Positions 23,918-34,938 of a DNA stretch of 64,000 nt are shown here, in pieces. Source of the stretch: Geosiphon pyriformis. Taxonomy: Eukaryota; Glomeromycota; Glomeromycetes; Archaeosporales; Geosiphonaceae. The notes below the pieces were generated by a model. It saw only the letters and a program-made list of their open reading frames with translations. It did no database searches and had not been told where the DNA came from. The stretch lies in contig JAAOMT010000082.1 of NCBI GenBank assembly GCA_016748015.1, positions 68,720-132,719 on the forward strand, given 5' to 3'. The position numbers and the translations under genes were made by a program. Position 1 is the first letter of the stretch; each line of letters starts with the position of its first letter.

Positions 23918-26900
23918 GTGGTCTGGTATAGAAAATTGCTATGTGTAATGTTCATGGATTAAATAATTCTGCGAAGCAAGATGATGTTATTTGTTGGCAC
24001 AAGGATATGAACAATTTGGTTTCTATTTTTACGGAGTCAAAGCTTAAAGAGAAAGTTCATCCATGGTTGGCCAACAAATTTGATGGTGTTTGGGTTTTTA
24101 CTTCTGGTCGGGATTCTGGTTTTTTGGGTGCTGGGGTGTTAATTGTTATGAATTCTTCTTTAGCAAAACACATCTACAAGGTCTCTAAGGTGCCTGGTCG
24201 GCTCCTATCCATCAAATTGCTTTTCAAAAATAAACTTTCAGTGTCTATTTTGGGGCTTTATGCTGGTGCTTCACCAGTGGTTCAGTTTTCTTAGGCTGGT
24301 GAGATCAACTCTCTCATTGCTAAAGCTGTTAATGAGTCTTCTTTTGTTGTTCTTGGTGGTGATTTTAATAAGAATGGTTTGCACAAATGTGCCAATTTCA
24401 AAAAATGTGATGATTTGGATTTGATTAACTCTCTGAGGGGGAGCTCTTTTGTGAAGTCATTTACTTGGTGCAATTTTTGTGGTATTACTAAGACACTTGA
24501 CTACATGTTCATTTCTTCTAATTTGGTTGGTGCAGTGGTGGGTCATGGTATGAATAGCATTGAGGACTATTTTGATACTGATCATAAGGCTGTTTATGTT
24601 TCTGTGAGACTGGGTGGCCTGCTAGATGTCTGGTTGAACTCACTGTGCAAACAAGCAAATAGAAATTGTTGGAAGTATGATATCAAAAATGCCAGTAAAA
24701 TTAAGTGGTCAGAATTCAGGAATGCTACAACTGCTAATGCTGTTATGTTCTCAGATGAGTTTGTTACAGCTAAGCAGTTTTCTGATCTGGATGCAATGTG
24801 GGACATTGTTCATAAGGTTATGGTTCTTTCGGCTGGTAGAACATTCAAGAAAAAATAGTTTAAGGATTTTGATTGTGTTTTTAATAAGATATCTTCCTGG
24901 TTTTATAAATTGGAGCTACTTGTGTCTAAACTGGTAAAGGCTTCTCAGTTAGTTTCTGGCAGGGATTTTGCCTTGTTATTGGATACTTGGAACAGGCTTG
25001 ATTTTGTGAGCACTTCACCAGTAAAATCTATGTTTCTTTCTGGTGCTGGTTTTGATGCAATCCATTAAGTCTTACCATTCTTCTAAGTTGTTGAAATCTA
25101 AGCATGCTGAAGAATCTCGTATAAGGCAGGCTATTGAGAGGAGAATGGAGAGTTTTGAAGTGGATAAAGATTACACCATTAGAAGTGTTTTGGAGTGTCC
25201 TTTTCATAAAGTGATATTGGATCATTTGGTAGATGAAGAGGAGTTGGTCTTGGAGCCTAAGTTGGTAAAATCTAGGGTGGATGTGGTTATGGAGAGCTAG
25301 ACACAGACACATGGAGTGGTCTCTGATATGTTTGATGTTTGGGTTCATCAATATCAACCTCTGGATTACGTCTTTGATGGCACTTTCTCTGATGTTATGT
25401 GCTCAATCAGCTTTGATAAGATGTCTGCAGTCATTTCGGATTTACCTGATGGGAAAGTGACCAGTCTCTCTGGTATTTCAAATGAATTGTGGAAGCACTG
25501 TAACAAGTTGGTTTTGGATATGCTGTTGGTTTTTTTGAATGCTTGTTTGGTTTGTGAATTGGTCCTTGGACCTTGAAAGGAAGCTTGGGTTTCCATGATT
25601 TCTAAACCTTATGAATGGGAGGGTGTTCTCACGAATACCCATTTTATTGCTTTAATTAAGACAGCCTGCAAAATTCTGTCCAAGATTCTGTCAGATAGGA
25701 TTTCTTTGGCTTGTAGCAAGTTTGACGTTTTGCGTGGGGACAATTTCTCAGTTTTGAAGGGTACAACAACACAGTCTCTGATCTTTGCTGTTGGTTCTGT
25801 GATTGAGAATGCCTTGAAAAAGAATTGTGAACTATGATTGGTTTTACAAGACATGTGCAAAGCCTATGATTTTGTTGGTTGGAAACATCTTAGGAAAAGT
25901 TTGGTTAGAATCAAGATGTGTGATAGTTTTATTAAGTTCTTTGGCTCCATCCACAATGGTCGCACTAACAAGGTGATAACAGATTTCAGTTTGACAGACA
26001 GATATTATGTGCATGATGGCTTGAATCAAGGAGAAGTTTTCTTGCTGCTTTTGTGGCACATATTTTATGATTCACTTCTTTGTAAGATCAAGAGGTAGGA
26101 GGCTGTATGTGGCTATAGATTAAATTCTCATTTCGTTTCCAAAACTGGCTGGGTAGAATCTCAAGCTGGACTGATATCATTTCTGGCCACTGGTGCTTTT
26201 GTTGATGATACAATTTGGGTAGGCAATAACCAGTCAGCTATTTAACACATTCTCAATGTCACTAGTAATTTCTTCAGGATTAATGATATTTCAATAAATA
26301 ATGAAAAGACTGTGGCCATCCCTATTAACTGTTGAGTAGTGAACCCTACTCTTAATATCAATGGCTTGCCTATCTCTGTTGCTAAAAAGGGGGAACCTCA
26401 TTATTATCTGGGAATTTTTCTTTCTTCTGAAGGTTTGTCTAGGCCTAGCTTGGTTAGGGCGTATTTGGATGTTCGGTTTTTTACCAATCTTGTCTTGAGA
26501 AAAACAATTTCAGATAAACAATTTGCATATTTAGTGTTAGCAGTTCTTGTTCCTATTGTCAGTTACAGGATTCAGTTTAGTTTTGTCTCTACTAGTGTGT
26601 GCAACAAATGAGATGCTCTCATTTGCAAGAGTTTGAAATCTAAGTCTGGTCTGCTTCTCGATTTTCCCAATGACACACTCTATTATTTTTCTTAATATAG
26701 TTTAAAAACATTTAAGCAGATTTAGGCTGAAAGTAAATCAGCTTCTATTGTTTTTTTTGTAAATTCTGTTGGTGTTTTGGGTTAGTTGTTTTCTCACAGA
26801 TCTTACGATCTCCAGATTCTTAGCTGGTGCCTGCGACATCCATTGCTATTTCCGACTCGTATTAGGGTCAACTTTTTAAATAATTTTTTGGCTGATGTGG

Positions 26901-28582
26901 TCTGTATTTTTTCTGATTTGGATTTGTCTTTGGGCAGCTTGGTGGCCAGTGCTTTTTGCCTTCAGTCCAGAACTCTTTTGTCTCTTGTGCTTGGTGATAG
27001 GATGTTTTTCAAGTGTGTTTCTTTACTCTGCTGGTATGATGTTGCATTTGTGGAACAACTTTGAGACTGTAATGGTGCTGTTTTTAGTTGGTCAGCCTTC
27101 AAGCAGTGGAAGAAGTTGGACCTCCATGGCCCAGTTCTATTTTGGTATGATACTGCTGTTTGTTTTCTTATAGATATAACTTTCCCTTTTATTGGTCTAC
27201 TGTTCTTGGATGGCAGTATGCCTCATAATATTCTTCAGTTCTGTGAGTTTGGTGTGGTCAGTTTCGGTCTGTTGAATGCTAATTCTAATCATCTTTCTGT
27301 GTATACGGATGGCTCTTTGTGCTGGCTAGAAACTCGTGATATGAAAGCTGGTGCTGCAGTGTTTTTTAAGGACATTAATTTGGGTTTGGATGTGAGTGTG
27401 TCTGGCTTGGTTTCTTCTACATTGGCCAAATTACAGGCCATTGCTCTGGCTCTTGAGTGTGTTTCTTCTCTTAGTTCTGTTGATTTGTTCTTAGACAGTC
27501 AGGCTGCTTTAGATGTGTGTGTCTCGGAATCTGTTTTGTTTCATCCGGATTTCAGGAATCGGTGCTGGATTGAATGCCGCCACATTGCTAACATCATTCA
27601 TCATAAATGGTTGGACATAAATTGGGTTAAAGTCAAAGGTCATTCTAGCATTATGGGCAATGAGCACACTGATAAGTTTGCTAAGGCTGCTGCTTTTTCT
27701 GACTTTTGCCTGCCTCTGTCGATCGATGAATGGTTCCTAAAAGCTGGTGGTACTATAGTTTTTGGTAATTCTAGACACTTTGTCCATGATGTTTTCCAAT
27801 TAGTTCATTGTGTGGGTTGGGAGGTAGATTCAGGCTTTCGGGTCATATTGTGTAACTTGCGTTCTGATGTGGATTGGTTCAGATCTTCTTTGGTGTGGCA
27901 TCCGAATTCTCATTTGGCTGCTGGTTTTACCAGTAAACATACTGCCGACTGTCGAACATATTTCATGAAGGCATTGTATCACCAGTTTCCTGTAGCTGTG
28001 TGTAAACATTTGTATGATAGGTGCTATCCCAGCATGATATGTCTTTATTGTGGTGATGTTGAGATCTCTGACCATGTGTTTTCTTACCCATCTGATGCTT
28101 CCGCCCATGCTCGGTTGGTTGATGTTCCTGTATCTGCTTAGGAGGCTCACACTGGTTTTTCTCGTTCTTTTTTGTGTGTCTCACAATTGTTGTCAAATTG
28201 TGTTTCTGATGCTACAATTGGCACAGCTCTGTGTAAAAGTTTTGTTTTTAATGATTGGTACCATGAATCAGTTACTGTTTTTAAGGATTCCAAAGTGACA
28301 GCTCTGACTGTTGTGGACTTTGTGCGTAAATTTTGTCTTGCTTTTCAGGAGGAGATTTGGCTGGTTCATGCCAAACACAGGTCTCTTATGAAGAGAAATG
28401 GTCTAATTCTGTGTGATGGTTCTCTTCCTCTTCCTGTTATAGGCCCCTCTAAGTTACTTTCAGCTGGTGTGGTTAAGTTATTAGGTGTTACTAATGTCTT
28501 TGGTATTAGCTTTGGGTTTCATAAATCTTGTCTGTTTTTTTCTGATGTAGGTGATATGGTTTCTGTTTATATAGGTGTCTAG
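23914..28582 (+). pseudogene. LINE L-c ORF2 (APE endonuclease, RT, RNase H, Zn tail), broken
   Basis: Starts MSGLV-stop-KIAMCNVHG; the first stop replaces Trp. The endonuclease (23930-24600) shows CNVHGLNN, ESKLK, GLYAGAS, VLGGDFNKNG and DYFDTDHKAV. RT (25350-26600) shows MCKAYD (motif A), GLNQGE and GAFVDDTIWVG (motif C, near 26205). RNase H (27300-27720) shows VYTDGS, the Glu/Ala helix, FLDSQAAL and VKGHSSIMGNEHTDK, so all key acidic residues are intact. A C-terminal zinc-like motif is CLYCGDVEISDHVFSY. The frame ends VYIGV at 28582. About 15 in-frame stops and one frame shift (near 25055) kill it. It would perform target-primed reverse transcription. Confidence 0.9.
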
Positions 28583-28715
28583 TGTTGTTCTAATTAACTT
28601 GAGTGGCTGGTCATGTGTAGAAAATACATGATTCGTGCCTAGTTTAAATCATTTGTATAATGTATAGTAGTAGGTAGCGTTTGGACTTTACTCATTAAAT
28701 TGTGAAAAAAAAAAA
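28583..28715 (+). other. LINE L-c 3' UTR and poly(A)
   Basis: Holds GTGGCTGGTCATGTGTAG and, near its end, GGACTTTACTCATTAAA before the A-run. The same elements are found in the tails of L-e, H1 and H2, and at 7326-7375. Confidence 0.85.
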
Positions 28716-28732
28716 TAATAATAATAAAATTC

Positions 28733-30022
28733 AAAAAAACAAACACATAATTAATTGTTTTTTTACATCTCTAAAATTTTTTATGTTAAAGTTTTAGTAA
28801 TTAAGCTTTTTATTAAAAAATTAATCTGCTTTAGATCAAAACATTTTTTAAAATTAGCACACTTATAAAAACTATTTTTATTAAAATTACTATTTAAGAT
28901 TATAAAAGAAGATTTATTTACAGTTTTGTAATTAAAAAGTTAATTTTTTTAGTTTAAATTAAACATATTACCAAAGTAATATCAGCATATAATTTTAAAA
29001 TTAAAACAAAAAGCTTATTTTTAAAAAATAACTTAATAAACAAAAATCAATTAGCAATTTTAGTAACTTTATATATATATCTAATTAACATATTATTTAT
29101 AATAATTATAACACCAAAATTTAAATATTTAATTATAGATACACTTTATTTTTTAATTTACTCTTAATAACAATAGAAATTAAATTGTTTATTTTTTTAT
29201 GTCAATAAATAATATTTTCTTGCTTAATAAAATTATTTATATTTTTTATATTATATATAACAATTTTTCAAATAAAATTGGTTATTAAAATATTAAAAAA
29301 AATTTATTTTAAATCAAAATCAGACTATTTAACTTTGTAAACAAATTTATAACTAAACTAAACAAATTTTTTAATAAAGTTTTTAACTTAATCATATTTA
29401 AAAGTATTAAAAAACTTAGTTTTATAGTAGTTTTATTGCTAATAAATGTATTTAAATCTTTTTATATTATTATTTTATCTATTAAATTTTGTAATAAAAA
29501 ATTATTAGCAGCTTATATTTAGGGTTAGATTAAAAAACTACTAATATAAATATATATAATATTTTAATCAATTTACCAATTTGTTCTATAAAACTAATAT
29601 AATTGTTTTTAATTTTATTAAAATATAAATTCAAATTACTAATAACTATTAAAGAAAATTTAACTTTATTCAAAAAATCAAACTAAAAAAAAATACCAAA
29701 AAACATTTAAAAGAAAGTTTTATCAACAATACATGCCCAAATTTACCACCAAAAACTACCAAACAGACAATAAAAACAGATTTTTATATATAAATTTAAG
29801 TCAATCTAAACTAATTTAAAGTTAAAAAAAAGTTTTTTTTCTTTTTAGTATTAGTTTATTATTAATTAAACTGCATTCAAAAAAAGTATAACCAAATTTA
29901 TTACAGACTAAACAAAGAACTAAAGACAAATAAAATCAATAAAAAGTAATATTTTTTATAACAGAAACTATAACCAATATTTTAGTTAAATTTTTTTTAA
30001 ATTAAAATACACAGTTGTATAT
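28733..30022 (-). mobile_element. LINE L-d, part 1 (endonuclease to ORF1 knuckle region)
   Basis: Decayed, AT-rich minus-strand LINE. 28733-28900 aligns with 3100-3260 of L-a (AAACACATAATTAATT). 29870-29990 aligns with the reverse complement of 23220-23310 in L-c. No open frame survives. It is cut at 30022 by insertion of H1 and continues at 32295. Confidence 0.7.
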
Positions 30023-32294
30023 ATTTTTTTTTATGAATTTAGCAAGTATGATCCAACCACAATCTAGAAATTAGAACCAAACTAAGTAATCTAGGATTAA
30101 ATATGGCTCACATACTTACTATATATAACCAATTACTCAAGCCAGTTTAGACTATACTATGTTGATGCACCAGAAGAAAACTTATCCAAAAAAAACATTT
30201 TTTAAACAATCTCAAACAATATAGCACTATTATTAACCAATTCAATTAACTACTCAGCTGTTTTAAAAGCATTAGTTTTTACAGCAGCAGATTCATGTTT
30301 CCAAAGAGACATTAAATTAGAAAACATAGCATCATCAAAAGATAACAAACTCACATGGAAGCCAGACATATCAATGTCCTCAAAATCACACTTAGTTTTT
30401 AGAGCAACCACTTATTACTCCAATTTATCAATAGTTCTACTAAAGGTACTTATGTAAACCAAAACTTTGTTGATCCTAAGGCCAAGAGTTGTACTTGAAA
30501 CCAAATTACCATTAACAAATTGTTCAAAAATTTTGATCATAGAGCCAATAGGCTTAACAATAGATTCAACCAAAACAGAAAGCTTGGCCAAATCAGATTC
30601 CAGAGACACCAGCCAAAAAAACACCAAAAAATTTTTAATAGCCACAAAAAAAACAAAAGCCACCAAAAAAAGAAACTCAGAAAAAACAGAGGGAACAGAT
30701 GTCTTTACATAAAACAAAAAACCAACTAAATGCGATTTAAATACCTTGGGAGCCTTAAAAAAAAGAGGTAGAACAATCTTGTAGTCTATAGTCAAGTGGT
30801 TTATCTCTTAACACTAAAAACAATACCAGCAACTAAAGGTTTCTCACCAAATATGGCATTTTTTTAGTGTATTAGTTTTTAGTACTGCAGCATCCAAATT
30901 AACCTAAGAACCAAATATAATTAAAGCAAACTGAAAACAATAACCAGACTTAAGAGAATGAAAAATGAAACATGTTCAACTATCAACTTAAGAAATTATG
31001 TTACTAATTTTAAAAACCATGCAGCCAGAAGAGAGATTGATCAACTTGGTCTTAAATCTATTATGAAACAGAATAGTTTTGTTTTGATTCACTAAGAGAA
31101 AGATCCTAATACTATTCTTGTCCACCAAAACTGACCAATAATTCAAAGTGGACACAACAGAGTCCAACTTTTCAAAATAAACAACCATATATTGCCAAAT
31201 ATCAGCAGGCTTCAACACAATATAAGTGATTCTACCAAACATACTAAGAGCTGTTCTAATGTTAGCAGCAGACATATCCAAAGACACATTACACAGCACA
31301 ACAGTAGCAGAAGGGGAACCAGACTCAGAAATCATCAAAGACTTGACAATTTTGAAAGTAATAAGATAAATAGAGCTTGTAAACTCAACCAAAAATGCAG
31401 CATTTAGAAAACTTTAAGAAGCAAATTTCATACAGAAGAGCTTCATATTGTTCTTAAAAACAGATTTTGCACCCAAAAAATCATATACAGATTGAAAAAC
31501 AACTTTAACATAAGTTAATTTGATCTTAAAAGTAGTATTAGACACCAAAGAGAAGGTCATCTATTCAGTAAACTTTTGACAACTAGTAATAGTTTTCTAA
31601 GCACCACCAGAAACCAGAAGAGAAGATGAGTCAGTTTTCATCTAATCAGCCCAGTTCTCAAAAGCAGATGACCTAATAGGAGATGGTTGTTTTGCTTTCA
31701 AAACTGGCAAAGATCTGCTAAAAGACACCATATTTGGCAACACAGTCAGTGGTTGATTTTGGCCTATCTTAGATAATGTGCTAAATAATACAGTAGAAAT
31801 TTCACCTAAGATCTCAGTTAGAACCACAAAGGAGTGTAGTGTAACAATAGTAGAGACAAACAACTGCTCTCACTTTTCTAAATTTTTGGTCTTTTTAATC
31901 ATTTTTTTTGAAGAAAAAATGCTAGCAGCACCAAATGTTAAAGCTATGGAAAGAAATACTAGCTTGTTAACTGGTCTATTATTAAACATTTTTGGGCTCT
32001 TAATAGAAGTGAAAACAATACTAAGACTAATCTAAATGTGTCTTTTTAAAAAAACTTTGACTAATGAAAAACCAGCCAAAGATGAAAAAGTTGTTTTAAT
32101 AACTATTAAAGACAGCTTTTCACGATTATTAGATAAAGAAAAGATTTTTATAATGTTTTGTCTAATTGTTTTTACAATAGAAAAAACTTCTCTGGTTAAA
32201 ATTTTATTAAATATCTCAGAAAAAATATTAGATGCAGTTTTCTTACTCTTTGCTTTGATTATAATCATAAAATTAAGAAAACAAAGAGAGTATT
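30023..32294 (-). mobile_element. Gag-only half-LINE element H1 (2.27 kb)
   Basis: Flanked by AGTTGTATAT at 30013-30022 and 32295-32304, a target-site duplication. The minus-strand 3' end has a LINE-type 3' UTR and an A-run (T-run at 30024-30032 on the plus strand). It contains one ORF1-like gene and no endonuclease, RT or RNase H. The 5' end coincides within a few bases with that of H2, so both look like complete elements. It sits inside LINE L-d. Confidence 0.78.
30157..32268 (-). pseudogene. H1 ORF1-like protein (two RRM-like folds, CCHC, coiled coil), broken
   Basis: Starts MIIIKAKSKKTASNIF and would be about 700 aa. Blocks in order: a basic/helical N-terminus; a Pro/Ser linker (31642-31863); an RRM-like fold at 30988-31392 (TVVLCNVSLDMSAANIRTAL, then YIVLKPADIWQYMVVYF); a second such region; a knuckle reading CFQC-stop-EINHLTIDY (last Cys now Tyr); and a helical C-terminus (LAKLSVLVESIVKPIGSM). 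It ends FSSGAST. Stops and shifts interrupt it. The domain order equals LINE ORF1, but sequence similarity to L-c or L-e ORF1 is low. It is probably an RNA-binding gag-like protein. Confidence 0.75.
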
Positions 32295-33475
32295 AGTTGT
32301 ATATTTAGTATAAATATAATTAATTGAATTATAAATAATTACACAAAATTTTTCATCAATTAAACCAATAAAATTTTAAAGTTTATAAGTATTTGTTTTT
32401 ATAAAAAATATATAAAGCAAAATTAAAACTTATTTTTAGAATCCTATAATTGTTTATTAATATTAACTCTGGTTATACAAACTGTATTTTTTCTAATAAA
32501 AATAAATTATTTAAATATTAAAAGATCAGTTTAATTTTAATTATCTAATTTAATGATTATTTTTTGTTATAATTTTATTAATTATATTTTAATTAACTTA
32601 ATAATATTAAAATTAATAAATATAACTTGTATAATTTTTATAGATATTTTTATAAGAATTTTTTTTAAAATAATTGCTTAATTTATATAATTATTTATTA
32701 GTTTTTTGAAATTAGTATTTATTATAATATTTCAATTATTTGTCAAATTTGTTATAATTAACTTTTTTTTTTAAAAAATAAAATATGTTTAAATTATTTA
32801 CATTAAAAAAAAATTTTTAATGATTTTTAATTTGTTCTAAAAAACTTTTATTAATAGTCAATAAATTTATATTTAAAACAAAAAAATTATAAACCAGAAT
32901 ATTTACTAGTACTTTTAATAATAATAATAATAAAAAAGTTATTTAAAACATTATTGTTACTGTTATAATTGTTATTAAAATTAATTATATTCAAAAAATT
33001 TTTTAATATTTGTTTTATTACAATTTTTTTTGGCATTTTAGAAGTTTTGATAAATTTATTACTACTTTCAATTTAAAAACTCATTTTTTTAATTAAAATT
33101 TTCTTTTTTATGTTTATATTTTTTATTTTAATGGTGTTTTTAGTTTTAAAATCAATTATTTTTTTAAGTGATAAGTTATTCTTAAAAGTATTAGTATTAA
33201 TAATTACAATAAGTTTCTTTAATATTCTATTTTTACATTTTTTTAACTAATAAGTCCATAGTAATTGAACTAAAACCAGATTTTATTTGGTTTTTTTAAT
33301 ACTTAAACTGCTATTTGTATTAACAACTCTATATATTTAAACAAAAAAAATTTAAATATATCTAACTAAATAATAAAAAATAAAAGAAAACAAAAAATAT
33401 TTTTTTTAAAAATAATGTAATTTTTTAAGAATTTGAAATATAAAAAAGAAAAAAGTTTTTTAATATATAAATTAT
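32295..33475 (-). mobile_element. LINE L-d, part 2 (ORF1 N-terminal and 5' region)
   Basis: 32330-32410 aligns with the reverse complement of L-c near 23040-23130, continuing exactly where part 1 stopped. 33380-33470 resembles the 5' leader of L-a and L-b. Almost all C and G have been lost and no frame is open. Confidence 0.6.
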
Positions 33476-33480
33476 ACAAA

Positions 33481-33635
33481 TTAAAATTAGATAAAAAATA
33501 TTAAAAAAAGCAGTACATAGTAATTAGCTAAAATTATATTATAATAAATTAATATTAATAACACAAATACTTAAAATTAAAACATAATTACTATTAATAT
33601 TACTAAATAAGATTTTATAAAATTTAATATTAATT
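33481..33635 (+). mobile_element. Fragment of Ty3 pol 3' end (T-c type)
   Basis: Aligns on the plus strand with 46970-47115 of T-c (shared AGCAGYACATARTAAYTRGCTAAAATTAT-type sequence), which encodes the tail after the integrase. Only about 155 bases are left. Confidence 0.65.
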
Positions 33636-33639
33636 GATG

Positions 33640-34200
33640 ACTTGGCTTTGATTTCAGCTAATTCAAAATTTTTGACATATATAACTGTGTTTTAGAGAGT
33701 ATTTAAATACAATAAGTGTATTTGTTACAAAAAACTACTGTATAATATATAAATAAACTGATTCAAAATCTGTAATACTGTAAAATAATCAGCTTCAATT
33801 GCTTGAATTTGGCACAGATTTTGATGAAAACATTTTAAATACATGGTAATTATTTTAGTATTGCTTTGTTTAATGGTGGTAAATTCAGTTAATAACCAAT
33901 TAATACTATTATGATTGCTAAAATATTGTAAAAATGCAGTTTTAAACATGTCAAAATCTTAGAATTTGTTTACAAGAAGTATAAAATAACTTGAAAAGCT
34001 TTAATATTGTCTTATTTATTAGTTGTAATGACTTTTTTTATATTATTTAGCTATGCTTAAATGTTGTTTTCTTTATTGGTAAATTTTTTAAGTTTGATAA
34101 TTAATGTGTATATTATTTGTGCAAGTTGTTATTATTGTGGTTATTAAGGAGTGGCAATTGGTGTTATTGGCAATTAATTAATCAAAATAATTAAAAATAG
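33640..34200 (-). pseudogene. Ty3 gag fragment, broken
   Basis: Minus-strand translation gives a Ty3 capsid pattern: NIKKVITTNK, then NIKAFQVILYFL, then 33725-33949 with FLQYFSNHNSINWLL and VLQILNQFI. It matches T-b gag (LEQFTDNNTSITLRNHF, AQILDQFIAGL) in order. Stops and one shift are present. The orientation is opposite to the pol fragment next to it and to the LTR at 34680, so it is a separate relic. 34201-34679 is AT-rich with no readable frame; it may be gag leader. Confidence 0.6.
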
Positions 34201-34938
34201 GTATTATTAAAAAATAAAAATAAAATTTAGATTGTTTAAGTTTTGCTAAGTTTGAACAATCAGAGTTTGAACTTTTAGATTATTTGAAATTAGGTTTTAA
34301 TTAATATTTTTCTGATTACTGTTTTTTTTTTTAAATTAGTGTCTGTTTAATTACTGATAGATTTGAAATTTGGTTAAGATGGTAGTAATTAAAATTTTAA
34401 TAAAGTTGTTAATTATGATTTAAATTTTTTAAAGAAATTGTTATAGATTTTTAATAATTTGGTTTTTTCCTGGTTATTTTGAAATAGTACTCATAATAAT
34501 AGTGTCTTTACAATTGATAGTAATATAGATTCAGATAGTATATAAATAATATTTTTTGGTATATAGTAATAAAATAAATATAATGAAAAAATAATTCTGG
34601 ATTTCTTCTAATTAAGTAGTTGTATTAATTTAGATATATTTGCTGATGTTTTTATTTTGTTTTTGTCTTTTTTCACAAATATTATTGAAAATTTTTGTTT
34701 ACATATATTAGCCATTAATATTATATAATTTTTTATACTATTTTTAAATAGTAATTATTAACTTAATCAATGATTTAATTGTTAATCTAATTAATAATTT
34801 GATTATTGACTATTTTTAATAGCTATATAAGCAATAAGTTTTTTAAATATAAGAATATATGTAAAAAATCAAAAGAATAAAACAATATCTATTAACTTAA
34901 TCTTTCTTTTATTGTTTATTTTTTTTTTCTCATTTTTT

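Larger units (their letters stand above)
21975..28715 (+). mobile_element. LINE L-c, full-length structure, best preserved copy
   Basis: A 5' leader of about 140 bases is followed by ORF1, ORF2, a 130-base 3' UTR and a poly(A) run at 28705-28715, then ATA repeats. It keeps the RT motif FVDD and the RNase H acidic residues but has about 15 in-frame stops and two frame shifts. Base composition is less AT-rich than in its neighbours, consistent with a younger insertion. The target-site duplication is not clear. The 5' end is estimated from similarity with L-e. Confidence 0.88.

Noticed and set aside
28601-28715. A SINE at the end of L-c
   Set aside because: There are no Pol III boxes, and the segment is contiguous with ORF2 in L-c and L-e, so it is the LINE 3' UTR.
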